Assembly (NCBI GenBank): GCA_019307065.1
Contig: JAFDKH010000003.1
Span: 1-61,373 of the forward strand
Reading direction: 5' to 3'
Origin: Deltaproteobacteria bacterium
GTDB taxonomy: Bacteria; Myxococcota; B64-G9
DNA length: 61,373 nucleotides
In this document: one piece after another, positions 43,735-53,468 of the stretch
How positions within the stretch are numbered: the stretch's first letter is position 1
Layout: each line of letters starts with the position of its first letter
Position numbers and translations under genes: made by a program
Notes under the pieces: model-generated
Told to the model about the DNA's origin: nothing
The model's database searches: none
What the model saw: only the letters and a program-made list of their open reading frames with translations

Positions 43735-44166
43735 ATGAAAAAGTCAATTCTTATGCTATTGCCTGTAATCATGTTGCTGGCTCCCGGCTGTATTCTGATC
43801 GATCACGAAAATCCCGGCTGTATTGGCTCTAATTGCAACGAATATCCTGGCGATATCCGCTTCTATTGGGCATTCGAAATGGCCAATGGCACAACCACCG
43901 ATTGGTGCAATGTGGCCGATGTGGCGCGGGTCGACGTCGTGATCTACGACAACTGGGGTGATCTGGAATTCGAGGCCTACGATCGCCCTTGCGGCGACAT
44001 GGGCGCGATCATCGACAACTTCTGGCCGGGCACCTACGAACTGCAACTGAGCGGAATCTGTTCAAGCGGTCGCATCACGCATGAGGGCTGGTGGGAATTT
44101 GATGTTTACGAAGGAACCAACGACTTCGGAACCGTTGTTCTGGATTACGTTGGCCGCTGTTACTAA
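43735..44166 (+). CDS. Small secreted lipoprotein of unknown function
   Basis: About 143 residues: signal peptide MKKSILMLLPVIMLLAPGC with a clear lipobox, then a short Cys-containing segment (NPGCIGSNCNEYPGD) and an all-beta-looking domain (IRFYWAFEMANG... VDVVIYDNWGDLEFEAYDRPC... GTYELQLSGI). I do not recognise a family; size and pattern fit a carbohydrate-binding or immunoglobulin-like surface domain. The ATG at 43735 has GAGGAGG 6-7 nt upstream; a longer frame upstream is not supported. Confidence 0.72.
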   Translation: MKKSILMLLPVIMLLAPGCILIDHENPGCIGSNCNEYPGDIRFYWAFEMANGTTTDWCNVADVARVDVVIYDNWGDLEFEAYDRPCGDMGAIIDNFWPGTYELQLSGICSSGRITHEGWWEFDVYEGTNDFGTVVLDYVGRCY

Positions 44167-44189
44167 CCCCTGCTCGCCTAACTTACCGA

Positions 44190-45389
44190 TTAGCCCAAGA
44201 TTTCTTTTATCAGCGTAAAGGCCCAGTCGAGGTCTTTTTCATCGATTACCAAAGGCGGGGCAAAACGAATGATATTGTGATGAGTCTCTTTGCACAAAAG
44301 ACCCTTCTCCATTAGTTGCTCGCAGTATTCGCGGGCGCCGCCGGCGGTTTCTTTCAAAACCACGGCCAATAAGAGCCCCTTGCCGCGCACCAACTCGACC
44401 TTGCCGCTGGTCAGGCCCTGGAGCTTGTCCTTGAAACGACCGCCCAAATCGCTTGCGCGTTCGGCCAGCTTTTCTTCGATCAAAACGTTTAAAGCCGTGC
44501 CTGCGACTGCCGCGCCCAGCGGGCAGCCACCGAAAGTGCTTCCGTGATCACCGGGATTGAAAACCCCGAGGACCTCATTTGAGCTCAAGACTACGCTGAC
44601 CGGCAGCACCCCGCCCGAAATGGCTTTGCCCAAAACCAGCACATCCGGCTTGATTCCGTCGTGCTGGTAGCAGAACATCTTGCCGGTTCTTCCCAAACCG
44701 GTCTGGATCTCATCCAACACCAGCAAAACATTGTGGCGGTCGCAAATTTCTCTGACTTGTTTTAGATATCCCTCAGGCGGCACGACCACCCCGGCTTCGC
44801 CCTGGATTGGTTCCACCAAAAAAGCAACCGTATTGGGCCCGATCGCATTTTCTAAAGCGCTCGCGTCGCCGAAAGGAATCAACTTGAAACCGGGCGTAAG
44901 CGGGCCAAAACCCTGACGGTACTGTTCTTCAGAACTGAAAGAGATTACCGTCGTAGTTCGCCCGTGGAAATTATCGTTGCAGCAGATTATCTCGGCTTGA
45001 TCGTCGGCCACCTGTTTTTTAGTGTAGCCCCATTTTCTAACCGCCTTGACTGCCGTTTCGACTGCTTCGGCACCGGTGTTCATCGGCAAAGCCATCTGCA
45101 TATCGGCCAATTTACAAACCTGCTCAAGAAAGGAACCCAGCTGATCGTTATGAAAGGCCCGCGAAGTCAGGGTGACTAGATCGGCCTGATCCTTGAGGGC
45201 CTGGATGATAGCCGGGTGACAATGGCCCTGGTTGACGGCCGAATAGGCGCTCAGGAAATCCAGATACTTCTTGCCTTCGCAATCCCAGACCCAGGCCCCT
45301 TCGGCCTTGGCAATAACTACCGGCAGAGGATGATAGTTGTGAGCGCCGTACTTCTCGGTAGTTTCTATAATCTCTTTTGACGAGGGCAT
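44190..45389 (-). CDS. rocD: Ornithine aminotransferase
   Basis: This 399-residue, PLP-dependent class-III aminotransferase converts ornithine plus 2-oxoglutarate to glutamate semialdehyde plus glutamate. Family stretches seen are [61 protein letters not shown], and LGKAISGG with the PLP-binding lysine. YGAHNYHPL at the N-terminus is characteristic of ornithine (rather than acetylornithine) aminotransferases. It is monocistronic as far as seen and feeds arginine/ornithine into proline or glutamate. Confidence 0.94.
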   Translation of the reverse strand: MPSSKEIIETTEKYGAHNYHPLPVVIAKAEGAWVWDCEGKKYLDFLSAYSAVNQGHCHPAIIQALKDQADLVTLTSRAFHNDQLGSFLEQVCKLADMQMALPMNTGAEAVETAVKAVRKWGYTKKQVADDQAEIICCNDNFHGRTTTVISFSSEEQYRQGFGPLTPGFKLIPFGDASALENAIGPNTVAFLVEPIQGEAGVVVPPEGYLKQVREICDRHNVLLVLDEIQTGLGRTGKMFCYQHDGIKPDVLVLGKAISGGVLPVSVVLSSNEVLGVFNPGDHGSTFGGCPLGAAVAGTALNVLIEEKLAERASDLGGRFKDKLQGLTSGKVELVRGKGLLLAVVLKETAGGAREYCEQLMEKGLLCKETHHNIIRFAPPLVIDEKDLDWAFTLIKEILG

Positions 45390-45469
45390 GTATACCTCCT
45401 GAGCAGCAAGTTTGCGACCAGGAGCATATCCATTGCGAAGGATTGTGGCAAGTCTAGTGAATGGCTAAT

Positions 45470-46084
45470 TTAGCGGGCTTGAATCGTAAATGTCTTCGAC
45501 TTCTCTCCGCGGTCGATGGCGGTCACTTTAAATTCACCCAGCACATCGTCGATGCTCAAGGTACCGCCCTCACCTTTGCCCTCTCCAAGGACAATCGAGA
45601 AAGTGTCCGAGGCCAGCGTGCTCTGAGCCGATTTGCCTTTCGGCCGAGTCGCCCTGAAGCTGATCGTGTTGGTTCCTTCTTTGAGGTAGTTGTTTAATTC
45701 CACCACGTGCTGCGAGATGTCATCCGAAAGCGTCTTGAGAAATTTATTATTGACGATAATTTGAATATGGTAGCCGGTCATCTTGGTGCGCGTCACGTCG
45801 GAAACTACAAAGTACTTCTTTTTCAGATTGGCATTGGTTGTTTCGGCCGTCGGCGGCGGGCTGGGGTTTGTGCCGCCACCCACTTCGCGAACCTTGTAGT
45901 CCGGAGCGGTAATGTGCACATTGCCGTCTTTGTCCAGAACCACCTTGGCCTTATCAATAACCTGGTCCTTGGCTCCGGAAATCTGAACGCCGTTCAAATA
46001 TACTTCCAGGGCCGCTACCGGCACGACGTTACACAATAAAAACGCAGTAATACCAACCATTAATGCTTTCTGGTGATATCTCAT
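45470..46084 (-). CDS. Exported protein of unknown function
   Basis: About 204 residues. A Sec signal peptide (MRYHQKALMVGITAFLLCNVVPVAA) precedes a short beta-rich start (LEVYLNGVQISG, KVVLDKDGNVHITAPDYKV), a Pro/Thr linker and a domain ending in two beta-like stretches (YHIQIIVNNKFLKTLSDDISQHVVELNNYLKEGTNTISF and FKVTAIDRGEKSKTFTI). I recognise no family; the second part looks like an immunoglobulin-like sandwich. The ATG at 46084 is chosen for GGAGG 6 nt upstream. It lies 75 nt after the PilZ-Hsp70 gene on the same strand. Confidence 0.7.
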   Translation of the reverse strand: MRYHQKALMVGITAFLLCNVVPVAALEVYLNGVQISGAKDQVIDKAKVVLDKDGNVHITAPDYKVREVGGGTNPSPPPTAETTNANLKKKYFVVSDVTRTKMTGYHIQIIVNNKFLKTLSDDISQHVVELNNYLKEGTNTISFRATRPKGKSAQSTLASDTFSIVLGEGKGEGGTLSIDDVLGEFKVTAIDRGEKSKTFTIQAR

Positions 46085-46158
46085 ATTGAGCCTCCTCACT
46101 TTACTCGTTGCTTACGATAGTCATAGACTGGAAACAGTGCGCGGGCATTCATTTGTCC

Positions 46159-48519
46159 TTACTTCTTGCGCCCAAACAACCTTCCAAAAAAACCCTCTTT
46201 CTTGGGTTTCTGATCGGGCCCCGGTTCTGTAGCCTGGTCTGGTTCGGCATGCAACTTTACTTGTTGCACTTGCGCCCGGCCCTGATCGTCAGATTCTTGC
46301 CGGATTGATCGCGGATAACCAAAAACTTCGCCGCTGACTTCATCGTCGGGGATATTCAATTTTCCACGGATAGTCTCGGCAGTGTCTTTCGAAGTCATTT
46401 TGGCTTCGTTTATTTTTCCGCTGCCGAGTTCTCGACACGAAACCTTGAATAGACCTTCCTGGTCGAGCGAAAAAGAAACCTCCAGAGTAACAGCGCCCTT
46501 GGGAGCTACGGTGATGTCCGAGATATTCAAAGTGCCCAAGTACTCGTTGTCGACCAGGCGCTCGCTTTCGCCCTGGAAAATCAACAACTCGAGGTCCTCT
46601 TGCTTCTCCTTGAATGTTTTCAGAGTGTAGCTTTTAGTAGCCGGCAGGGATGTTCCGGCCTCCAAGACACACAGAAAGCGACCGCGCGGAATTCCAAGGC
46701 CTATACTGATCGGCAATACGTCAATCAAGACGACGCTGTCGATCTTACCCAGCGAATCGGCCAGCAAGGCGGCCCCCAGGGCGACCGCCTCGTCCGGGTG
46801 GACTCCCTTATGGGGCTCTTTTCCAAAAACTTCTTTTATCTTGCTCCAAATCATCGGCATTCGGCTCTGGCCGCCGACCAGAAGAACATTCTTGATTTGA
46901 TTGGGCTGCAATCTGGCCTTGGCCAGGACCTGGGCGGTGACTTCCATGGTGCGCTCGACAAGCGGGCTGACCAGGTCTTCTAAGGTTGCTCGAGAGATCC
47001 TGACTTCGAGATCCTTGGGAGTGTTATCAATCGCCACGAAAAACGGCAGTCTGACAATCGTTTCTTGTTTTTCACTCAAAGCACACTTGGCTTGTTCGGC
47101 AGCGTCCCGCAAGCGCTGCATGGATATTCGATCGAGATTGGGAACATTGCCAATTTCTTGAGAGAACTCAAACAAGACGTGATCGACCAACTGGTTGTCG
47201 AAATCGACTCCGCCCAAAAACGCGTCGCCGCCGGTTGCCACAACTTCATAAACGTTATCAGTCAACTCGAGTACCGATACGTCGAAGGTGCCCCCGCCCA
47301 GGTCATAGATCAACACTCTCTGATCGAGGCGACGATTGAACCCAAAAGCTAAAGCCGCCGCAGTCGGTTCATTGACAATCCGTTCGACTTGCAGCCCGGC
47401 CAGGATACCGGCCTGACGAACCGCCTGACGCTGGTTTTCATTGAAATAGGCCGGGACTGTTATGACCGCCCGGTTTACTTCTGCCTCCAGAAGATCTCTG
47501 GCAATGTCTTTGATCTCTGCCAAAATGAAAGCCGACACTTGTTGCAAGCTGAAATTTCGACCGACTATTCTTACGGCCGCCTCGTTCTGGGGGCCCTGGA
47601 TGATTTCATAATGGAAGCGATCCTTCATCTGGCGGACCGCCGGAGAAGTGTACGGGCGGCCGACCAGCCGTTTCGTGCCGTAGACCGTATTCTCCGGATT
47701 GAGTTCCATCTGGGCCTTGGCCGAATGCCCAACCAGTAAGCGGCCTTCCTTGGTATAGGCCACAATCGATGGAATCGTTCGGTAACCTTTCCGCGAAGGG
47801 ATTACTTTCGGTTTGCCGTCCACCACTACTGCCGCACAAGAATGAGTGGTTCCCAGATCGATTCCGATTATCTTGGATTCGACGCCTCCGGAAGGCGCTT
47901 TTTCTTCAGCACCTTCAGGTGCCATTAAGTCATCGACCGAGATATCCAGGTCGAATTCGTCTTCTTCTTTCTCGGGCGTTTCGTAGGTTTCGACTTCAAG
48001 GTCCCCGTCCACTTCGACGGTCGGCTTGGGCGGCTCGGGCGGCAAGTCAATTGACACATCGAGTGCATCCAGGTCGGCGGATACTTGGGCCGGGGTTTTT
48101 ACCGGCGTGGGCTGCTTGACCGGGGCGGGAGCCTGCTTGGCCTTTACGCCAGATGGCCTTTTACGACCGGCTTTTATTTCAAGGATCCGGTTGACCAGGG
48201 CCTTGGAAGGATCGTCCAGCTTGTTGAATTTGACGCCCATACCCGGCACTTTCGGCGCCGCCTCACCTGTCCCCGGGACCCTGGCCCAGGCGACCTCTCC
48301 CTCGCCGCGCAAGACGGTCTGGCCGCCTTTGAGCTGCAACTCGAATCTTAATACCGTTCCTTTGGGGTAGGGCTTTCTACTCTGGATGAAAATCCCGCCC
48401 TGACTGATATTGGTAGCGAAATGATCGATGAAATCGTTGACCTGCTCGTACTTGACCTTGACGAGCAAGCTCACCGGAACTCTTGTGTCTATTCTTCTAT
48501 CCGAATCGTCTTTTGCCAC
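46159..48519 (-). CDS. PilZ-Hsp70 (DnaK-like) fusion protein
   Basis: The 786 residues comprise an N-terminal PilZ-type domain (about 5-110: RRIDTRVPVSLLVKVKY, NISQGGIFIQSRKPYPKGTVLRFELQL), a Pro/Lys and then acidic linker (about 115-220), and a full Hsp70 ATPase plus substrate-binding domain from about 224. ATPase motifs are IGIDLGTTHSCAAVV, NEPTAAALAFGF, IYDLGGGTFDVSV and LVGGQSRMPMI. The C-terminal lid is shortened. The protein likely links c-di-GMP or a localisation signal to chaperone activity. Such fusions are known from myxobacteria-like genomes. No DnaJ or GrpE gene is adjacent. Confidence 0.9.
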   Translation of the reverse strand: MAKDDSDRRIDTRVPVSLLVKVKYEQVNDFIDHFATNISQGGIFIQSRKPYPKGTVLRFELQLKGGQTVLRGEGEVAWARVPGTGEAAPKVPGMGVKFNKLDDPSKALVNRILEIKAGRKRPSGVKAKQAPAPVKQPTPVKTPAQVSADLDALDVSIDLPPEPPKPTVEVDGDLEVETYETPEKEEDEFDLDISVDDLMAPEGAEEKAPSGGVESKIIGIDLGTTHSCAAVVVDGKPKVIPSRKGYRTIPSIVAYTKEGRLLVGHSAKAQMELNPENTVYGTKRLVGRPYTSPAVRQMKDRFHYEIIQGPQNEAAVRIVGRNFSLQQVSAFILAEIKDIARDLLEAEVNRAVITVPAYFNENQRQAVRQAGILAGLQVERIVNEPTAAALAFGFNRRLDQRVLIYDLGGGTFDVSVLELTDNVYEVVATGGDAFLGGVDFDNQLVDHVLFEFSQEIGNVPNLDRISMQRLRDAAEQAKCALSEKQETIVRLPFFVAIDNTPKDLEVRISRATLEDLVSPLVERTMEVTAQVLAKARLQPNQIKNVLLVGGQSRMPMIWSKIKEVFGKEPHKGVHPDEAVALGAALLADSLGKIDSVVLIDVLPISIGLGIPRGRFLCVLEAGTSLPATKSYTLKTFKEKQEDLELLIFQGESERLVDNEYLGTLNISDITVAPKGAVTLEVSFSLDQEGLFKVSCRELGSGKINEAKMTSKDTAETIRGKLNIPDDEVSGEVFGYPRSIRQESDDQGRAQVQQVKLHAEPDQATEPGPDQKPKKEGFFGRLFGRKK

Positions 48520-48614
48520 CGGATAAACCTATTCTAGTGAAACCAGACAAAATTATAGGCAGACGTTGAGGTAGATGCAAGCAAGTGTCATTGAAAATTG
48601 CCTCGCTCGGCAAA

Positions 48615-48860
48615 TTAGTCGATTAAATCGTCGTCAGCCGTATGACCGGCCTGCTTGCGCGTATAGATGATTCTGAAGCGTTCGATGTCGGCTTCTAAGC
48701 AAGTGCGGCATTCTCCCTGATCGCATTTGCCCGGCAGCGGCTCGAGCAATACCTCGAAACCGAGAGATTTATACAACTCGACCGACTCGCTCAGGCGCGG
48801 TTCATCGGCCATTAATCTCTTTGTCCAGCCCTGCTTGATCAGTTCTTCTTCCGTCGCCAT
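48615..48860 (-). CDS. Small conserved-looking protein downstream of ferredoxin
   Basis: About 81 residues. ELIKQGWTKRLMADEPRLSESVELYKSLGFEVLLEPL precedes a Cys segment (KCDQGECRTCLEADIERFRIIYTRK). The three cysteines could bind a metal. I do not recognise a family name. It lies 9 nt after the ferredoxin stop with GAGG before the ATG at 48860, so the two are probably co-translated and may work together. Confidence 0.65.
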   Translation of the reverse strand: MATEEELIKQGWTKRLMADEPRLSESVELYKSLGFEVLLEPLPGKCDQGECRTCLEADIERFRIIYTRKQAGHTADDDLID

Positions 48861-48869
48861 CAAGTTACC

Positions 48870-49157
48870 TCACCAGGAATGCTCGATCGCGCCGGGCTGG
48901 CAGGCCGCAACGCACGGCAAAGGGGGGCGGTCGCCGACAGGTTTGCAGGCGGCGCAGGCGTATTTGATATTTTTTCGCTGAGTATCGGCCACGACCGCAA
49001 CTGGTTCTTCCCTAAGGGGGTCATTTGGATCTTCACCGGTTTCGAATACCCCAGCCGGGCAAGCCGGCACACAGTCGTTACATCCGTTGCACTTGTCGGT
49101 ATCAATCGTGATGAAGAATTCGCCCGAACCATCCGTGTAACCGTAGTTGGCAAGCAT
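48870..49157 (-). CDS. 4Fe-4S ferredoxin-type protein
   Basis: A 95-residue protein with one canonical cluster motif, CNGCNDCVPACP near residue 23, and a second, modified motif (CAACKP ... PCVAACQPGA) whose spacing is stretched by an insert (VGDRPPLP). It probably carries one or two [4Fe-4S] clusters and acts as a soluble electron carrier. GGAGG lies 4 nt upstream of the ATG. It is paired with the small Cys protein downstream. Confidence 0.88.
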   Translation of the reverse strand: MLANYGYTDGSGEFFITIDTDKCNGCNDCVPACPAGVFETGEDPNDPLREEPVAVVADTQRKNIKYACAACKPVGDRPPLPCVAACQPGAIEHSW

Positions 49158-49334
49158 CCTGCCTCCAATGTTTCAAGATAGCGGAATCTAGTATATCTTG
49201 TGTGATTTTGAATTGTTAGAAAATAAGGCATCAACTTAGACCTCAACTATTGGAATTGTTGCCCGCATAGAAACAAATTGCTTTTGCCCTCAGGCAGGTT
49301 GATCTTGGGTCTTCGCTCGGTATAATGACTTAGC

Positions 49335-49991
49335 GTGCACAAAAAGGAACCTGACTTGGAACAAAAGGTCTTCATCGCAATGGCCGGCAACATCGGCTGC
49401 GGAAAAACCACAGCGGCCAAATTAATCAGCCAGCACTTCGGGTTTGAATTGTTCGACGAGCCGGTCATCGATAATCGGTTTCTCAAAGACTATTACCTAG
49501 ACATGCAGCGCTGGTCGTTTACCCTGCAGATGGAATTCTTAATGAAACGCGTGGAACATCACGAACTGATTCGCAGGGTTCCTAAAAGCTGCATTCAAGA
49601 TCGCACCTTGTATGAAGATCCAGAGATATTCGCAAAATACTTGCACGGCCTGGGTAACATGGACAATCGTGAACTCGACTTGTACTTCGAGTATTTCAAC
49701 CGACTCAATCGGGAGCTGCTCAGACCGGACTTGATTGTCTTTCTCGGTGTAGATGACGTGAAAACTTTGCTAAACCGGATCCAGGTACGCGGGAGAGAGG
49801 AAGAGCGAAATATCGATCCATCCTTTCTAGTCGGCTTGAATGCCTACTATTCTACATTCCAGCAAGTCTGTGAAAAAAAGTACAGTATTCCGGTCACCCG
49901 GGTTAATGTTGAGAAATTGGACATTCGTTCCGCCGCGGGGAGAAAGACGTTTCTCGGACGGGTGGAACTGGCACTCGAGGAAATCAAATGA
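49335..49991 (+). CDS. Deoxynucleoside kinase (dNK/dGK family), first of a tandem pair
   Basis: A 218-residue P-loop kinase (GNIGCGKTTAAKL) that phosphorylates deoxynucleosides for salvage. Family features are the substrate-binding DEPVIDNRFLKDYY, the DRTLYEDPEIF motif (in place of DRS) and the Arg-rich lid RIQVRGREEERNID. The GTG start follows the weak AAAATGACTTAGC region, so the start is uncertain by a few residues. It overlaps the next kinase gene by 4 nt. Confidence 0.88.
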   Translation: MHKKEPDLEQKVFIAMAGNIGCGKTTAAKLISQHFGFELFDEPVIDNRFLKDYYLDMQRWSFTLQMEFLMKRVEHHELIRRVPKSCIQDRTLYEDPEIFAKYLHGLGNMDNRELDLYFEYFNRLNRELLRPDLIVFLGVDDVKTLLNRIQVRGREEERNIDPSFLVGLNAYYSTFQQVCEKKYSIPVTRVNVEKLDIRSAAGRKTFLGRVELALEEIK

Positions 49992-50683
49992 CCTCGCCGA
50001 TCAGTGGTTCAGGCAACATTCCGACTGGCAGTGCCGCACCGCGAAAAGACCGTCCGACCTACATCGTCGTCGACGGCCCGATTGGAGTCGGCAAGACGAC
50101 CCTGGTACGCAGATTATGCGAACATTTTTCCGCCAAGCTGATGCTGGAAATTGTCGAAGAAAACCCGTTCCTGCCGGATTTCTACAAGGATCAGGAGAAG
50201 TTTGCTTTTCAGACTCAGTTGTTTTTCTTACTTAGTCGCTACCGTCAACAACAAGAGCTGTGGCAGCCTGATCTATTCCACCGCTACATTTTTTCAGACT
50301 ACATTTTTTCAAAAGACCGTCTGTTCGCCACACTGACTCTTTCAGAAAACGAAATGGTTCTTTATGATCAGGTTTTCAGAATACTGAATACGCGCGTATT
50401 GAAACCCGATCTGGTAGTCTATCTACAAGCCCGCCTGGATATCTTACTCGACCGGATAAAACGACGCGGGCGCCCATTTGAGAAAAACTTCGACGCCGAT
50501 TATCTCAAGCGTCTCTCATCCTCCTACAACGACTACTTCTTTCATTACTCGGACACGCCCCTGCTGGTTATAGACACTTCGGACATCAACGTAGTTGAAT
50601 CTGAAGAGGATTGTCTCGATCTGACTCGCTGCATCCTCAAGCATCGCGGGGGGGTCCAATATTACAAGCCCCTGGGCCGCTAA
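49988..50683 (+). CDS. Deoxynucleoside kinase (dNK/dGK family), second of a tandem pair
   Basis: A 231-residue paralogue of the preceding kinase with P-loop GPIGVGKTTLVRRL, EENPFLPDFYKDQEKFAFQTQLFFLLSRY, a family-typical FSDYIFSKDRLFA and lid RIKRRGRPFEKNFD. The tandem arrangement recalls the two-subunit dAK/dGK enzymes of lactobacilli, so a heterodimer with divided specificity for dAdo, dGuo or dCyd is plausible. It is coupled by ATGA to the upstream gene. Confidence 0.9.
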   Translation: MTSPISGSGNIPTGSAAPRKDRPTYIVVDGPIGVGKTTLVRRLCEHFSAKLMLEIVEENPFLPDFYKDQEKFAFQTQLFFLLSRYRQQQELWQPDLFHRYIFSDYIFSKDRLFATLTLSENEMVLYDQVFRILNTRVLKPDLVVYLQARLDILLDRIKRRGRPFEKNFDADYLKRLSSSYNDYFFHYSDTPLLVIDTSDINVVESEEDCLDLTRCILKHRGGVQYYKPLGR

Positions 50684-50727
50684 GTTATTTACCTACCTGG
50701 CAAAAATCTTGTCATAAATCACGAGAT

Positions 50728-52824
50728 GTGAAAGCTTTAGTACTTATATTGGCAAAGAAAATTTCTCTATTGTTGCTAATAGCAACACTTGTCCTTCCAC
50801 AGGCGGCTTTCGGCCAGGATGACGACGGCTTCGATAACGAGTTCGCCCTGCTGGAAGAAGAGTTGGCCGCCGATGAAATCGAGTCGGCCTCCAAGCACCG
50901 CCAGTCGATATTCTGGAGCCCTTCGGCAATCACCGTCTTCACTCGCGAAGATATTCTGGCATCGGGAGCCACTAGTATACCTGATCTGCTCAGGCGTATT
51001 CCCGGTTTCGACGTCTATGAAATGAAACCATCTTTCCCGATTGTCGGGGCGCGGGCCCTGACCGATCACTCCAACAATCTGGCTCTACTAATTGTCGATG
51101 GCCGCGAGGCATTAATTGAACTGGCTGGTTTTGCGATCTGGGCCGCCTTGATCATCGACATGGAAGAGATCGAGAGAATCGAAGTCATTCGCGGCCCCGG
51201 CTCGACTCTTTATGGAGCCAATGCTTTCTCGGCAGTAATTAACGTAACCACCGTAGCCGAGCGACCCGAAACCAGGGCTGATGTGCTGATTACAGGGGGA
51301 GAAATCGGTTTTAGAAATATATTCGGCAGAGTCTCAGACAGCTGGTCCCTGGGCGACGGGACTTTATCGTTCAGCGCCAGTCTGGCAAATGGTGAACGCT
51401 CGAGCCCTTCCGATCGCGAAGAAGAAATGTTGCAGCAAAGAGTCCGCTCGCATCTTTATCTGCGCTATCAAAAGGGCAATTCGCTCGATCTGTCGCTGCA
51501 TGGCGGCGTCATGGATGGGGGCGGCCCGCTGTATATGATTTGTGGCGATTTCAACGCCCAGGTGCTCAACCACTTCGTCATGGCCCAGGCAAAAATCGTC
51601 TTGACTGATGACCTCAGTCTAAAGGTTCAGTTTTACCAGGTTCGTTATGACGGCCGTTTCCACTATCGCTCGACCTTTAAGGCTTTTGAATTCTGGCTGG
51701 CCGACCTGCCTGACTTCATTATGGACACCAGCTCATACGACGGACAAATTCAAATCGACTGGCGCGCTGGCGACTGGCTACAGTTGATCGGCGGCGCAAC
51801 CGTGCGCTACACCAGTTTGTGGTCCGATAAAGTCGTGGCCCAGGGACTCAGCGAACTACGCGGGGCTGGGTTTGTTCAGGCGCAATTTCAACCCTGGGAT
51901 GTGCTCCAGCTGACCGCCGGCTTCCGGCTGGACTTGAACTCCAATACCGAAGCTGCCTTCAGCCCGCGCGCGGTATTGGTTTACCGTCCCTGGGACGATC
52001 ACGCCTTTCGAATCGGCTACGCCCTGGCCTTTCGGAAACCCTCCTTCATCGAAAGCCAGCTTCACATGCAGGTCGAAGATTTCAACCCGGCATTTTCAGA
52101 AATCCAGGATAAACTGGTCGAAACAATCGGCAACGAAGCCGTGACCAACGAGAAAGTCCATTCGATCGAGGCCGGCTGGCGGGCACGATTTTTTAAAGAA
52201 AAGCTCAACACCTCGGTCGATCTTTTCTCCAACATTTATAAAGATGAGATTTACTTCAAGGCTCAGATGGCTCTCGACCCTGACACCGGTTTACCGAGCA
52301 TACCCAACTCCGACTTCCAGTTCGAAAACGAAGACAGTCTCGTTCTGGCTTTCGGCGCCGAAGGTGAAGTCAGCCTGCGCCTTGATGAAAACTGGTTGAT
52401 CTGGGGCAACCTGGGGTTCAGGTGGGTAACCGATGAAGATTTCAACCGGCTGAAGTCCGAGCCGATCTTGAAGGCCAACCTAGGCGGGCGCTGGAATTCC
52501 AGCCAGGGCCTCTTTGTCGATCTGGCTTTTCATTACGTATCGACCTATGAAATGCCGCTGATTCTCCCCGAAAAACCTTTCGAAGGTTATATCACTCTGC
52601 CGCTCGGAAACTCCTTCCTGCTAATTGGACGTATTGGCTATCTACTGAAGCTGGGCGAATCCCAGATGGAAACCGGCTTTACGATTCGAACCCCGCTGGG
52701 CGAGCCATTCCGCGAGTATCCGGGTGTCGCAATCGAACGCAATCGCTACTCAGTCAGCTTCTCCGACTGGGGCGGTGAAAAACTGCACCGCTTTGTAACT
52801 CTCTATTTGAAGGGTTCATTTTAG
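50728..52824 (+). CDS. TonB-dependent outer-membrane receptor
   Basis: About 698 residues. A signal peptide (ISLLLLIATLVLPQAAFGQ) is followed by a plug domain (SPSAITVFTREDILASGATSIPDLLRRIPGFDV, IERIEVIRGPGSTLYGANAFSAVINV) and a beta-barrel ending in Phe (YLKGSF), as expected for outer-membrane insertion. It should import a siderophore, vitamin or carbohydrate with TonB energy; the substrate is unclear. The start is ambiguous: GTG at 50728 or TTG at 50749 both give a signal peptide, and neither has a strong ribosome site. It follows the kinase genes by 44 nt. Confidence 0.88.
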   Translation: MKALVLILAKKISLLLLIATLVLPQAAFGQDDDGFDNEFALLEEELAADEIESASKHRQSIFWSPSAITVFTREDILASGATSIPDLLRRIPGFDVYEMKPSFPIVGARALTDHSNNLALLIVDGREALIELAGFAIWAALIIDMEEIERIEVIRGPGSTLYGANAFSAVINVTTVAERPETRADVLITGGEIGFRNIFGRVSDSWSLGDGTLSFSASLANGERSSPSDREEEMLQQRVRSHLYLRYQKGNSLDLSLHGGVMDGGGPLYMICGDFNAQVLNHFVMAQAKIVLTDDLSLKVQFYQVRYDGRFHYRSTFKAFEFWLADLPDFIMDTSSYDGQIQIDWRAGDWLQLIGGATVRYTSLWSDKVVAQGLSELRGAGFVQAQFQPWDVLQLTAGFRLDLNSNTEAAFSPRAVLVYRPWDDHAFRIGYALAFRKPSFIESQLHMQVEDFNPAFSEIQDKLVETIGNEAVTNEKVHSIEAGWRARFFKEKLNTSVDLFSNIYKDEIYFKAQMALDPDTGLPSIPNSDFQFENEDSLVLAFGAEGEVSLRLDENWLIWGNLGFRWVTDEDFNRLKSEPILKANLGGRWNSSQGLFVDLAFHYVSTYEMPLILPEKPFEGYITLPLGNSFLLIGRIGYLLKLGESQMETGFTIRTPLGEPFREYPGVAIERNRYSVSFSDWGGEKLHRFVTLYLKGSF

Positions 52825-52835
52825 CAAAAAGAGTA

Positions 52836-53468
52836 TTAGCTGTTCTTCTTTTTCAAACCATTGAGCATCAAATCGACTATCTCACCAGTAAATTGTTCAA
52901 GAGATTTTCTCGATTTGAATCGGTAATAAGGCGGAGTCAAAAACTCGAAGAGGCTCGCAAGCAACTGGCCGGTAAGCTCTGGATCCTCTGAGACGAGCAT
53001 ACCGCTAGAACATCCTTCACGAACAATCTGGCCAAGCAATTCTCCATGACGGCGAACATACCTGTCCAGCCTTTCCACAATTTCCGGAAGGATGGAGGCT
53101 ATCACATCCTCGCTATGGGGATAGCGATTCACGAGATCAAACAAGGTCATAACCCGGTAGAGAACACAGGCCCTAAGCCGCTCTTGGGGCGGTTTGTTTT
53201 CAGAAGCAATCCGCTCGAGCTCGCGGGTAATGCGTTGGTTGGTAAGATCTGTCAAGGCAAGCATTATCTCGGTCTTCGACTTGAAGTAGAGATAGACGGT
53301 ACCCTTGCCTACTTTAGCCCGCTTGGCGATGTCATCGATGGTCGTTTTGCTGTATCCATAATGCCGGATAAGCCCCCAGGCCGCATGAAGAATAGCGTCC
53401 CTTTTTACGTTTTTTACCTGGGATTCTTTGCTGCTTGAGTTAGTTTTGGACACTTGCTCTATTCTCAC
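52836..53468 (-). CDS. TetR-family transcriptional regulator
   Basis: About 210 residues. The N-terminal helix-turn-helix is typical (RDAILHAAWGLIRHYGYSKTTIDDIAKRAKVGKGTVYLYFKSKTEIM), and the C-terminal ligand domain is helical. The GTG at 53468 overlaps the fdhD stop (GTGA), so I choose it over GTG at 53489 and 53453. As the last gene of the electron-transfer operon it may autoregulate that operon, or control the TonB receptor 12 nt away tail to tail. Confidence 0.9.
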   Translation of the reverse strand: MRIEQVSKTNSSSKESQVKNVKRDAILHAAWGLIRHYGYSKTTIDDIAKRAKVGKGTVYLYFKSKTEIMLALTDLTNQRITRELERIASENKPPQERLRACVLYRVMTLFDLVNRYPHSEDVIASILPEIVERLDRYVRRHGELLGQIVREGCSSGMLVSEDPELTGQLLASLFEFLTPPYYRFKSRKSLEQFTGEIVDLMLNGLKKKNS

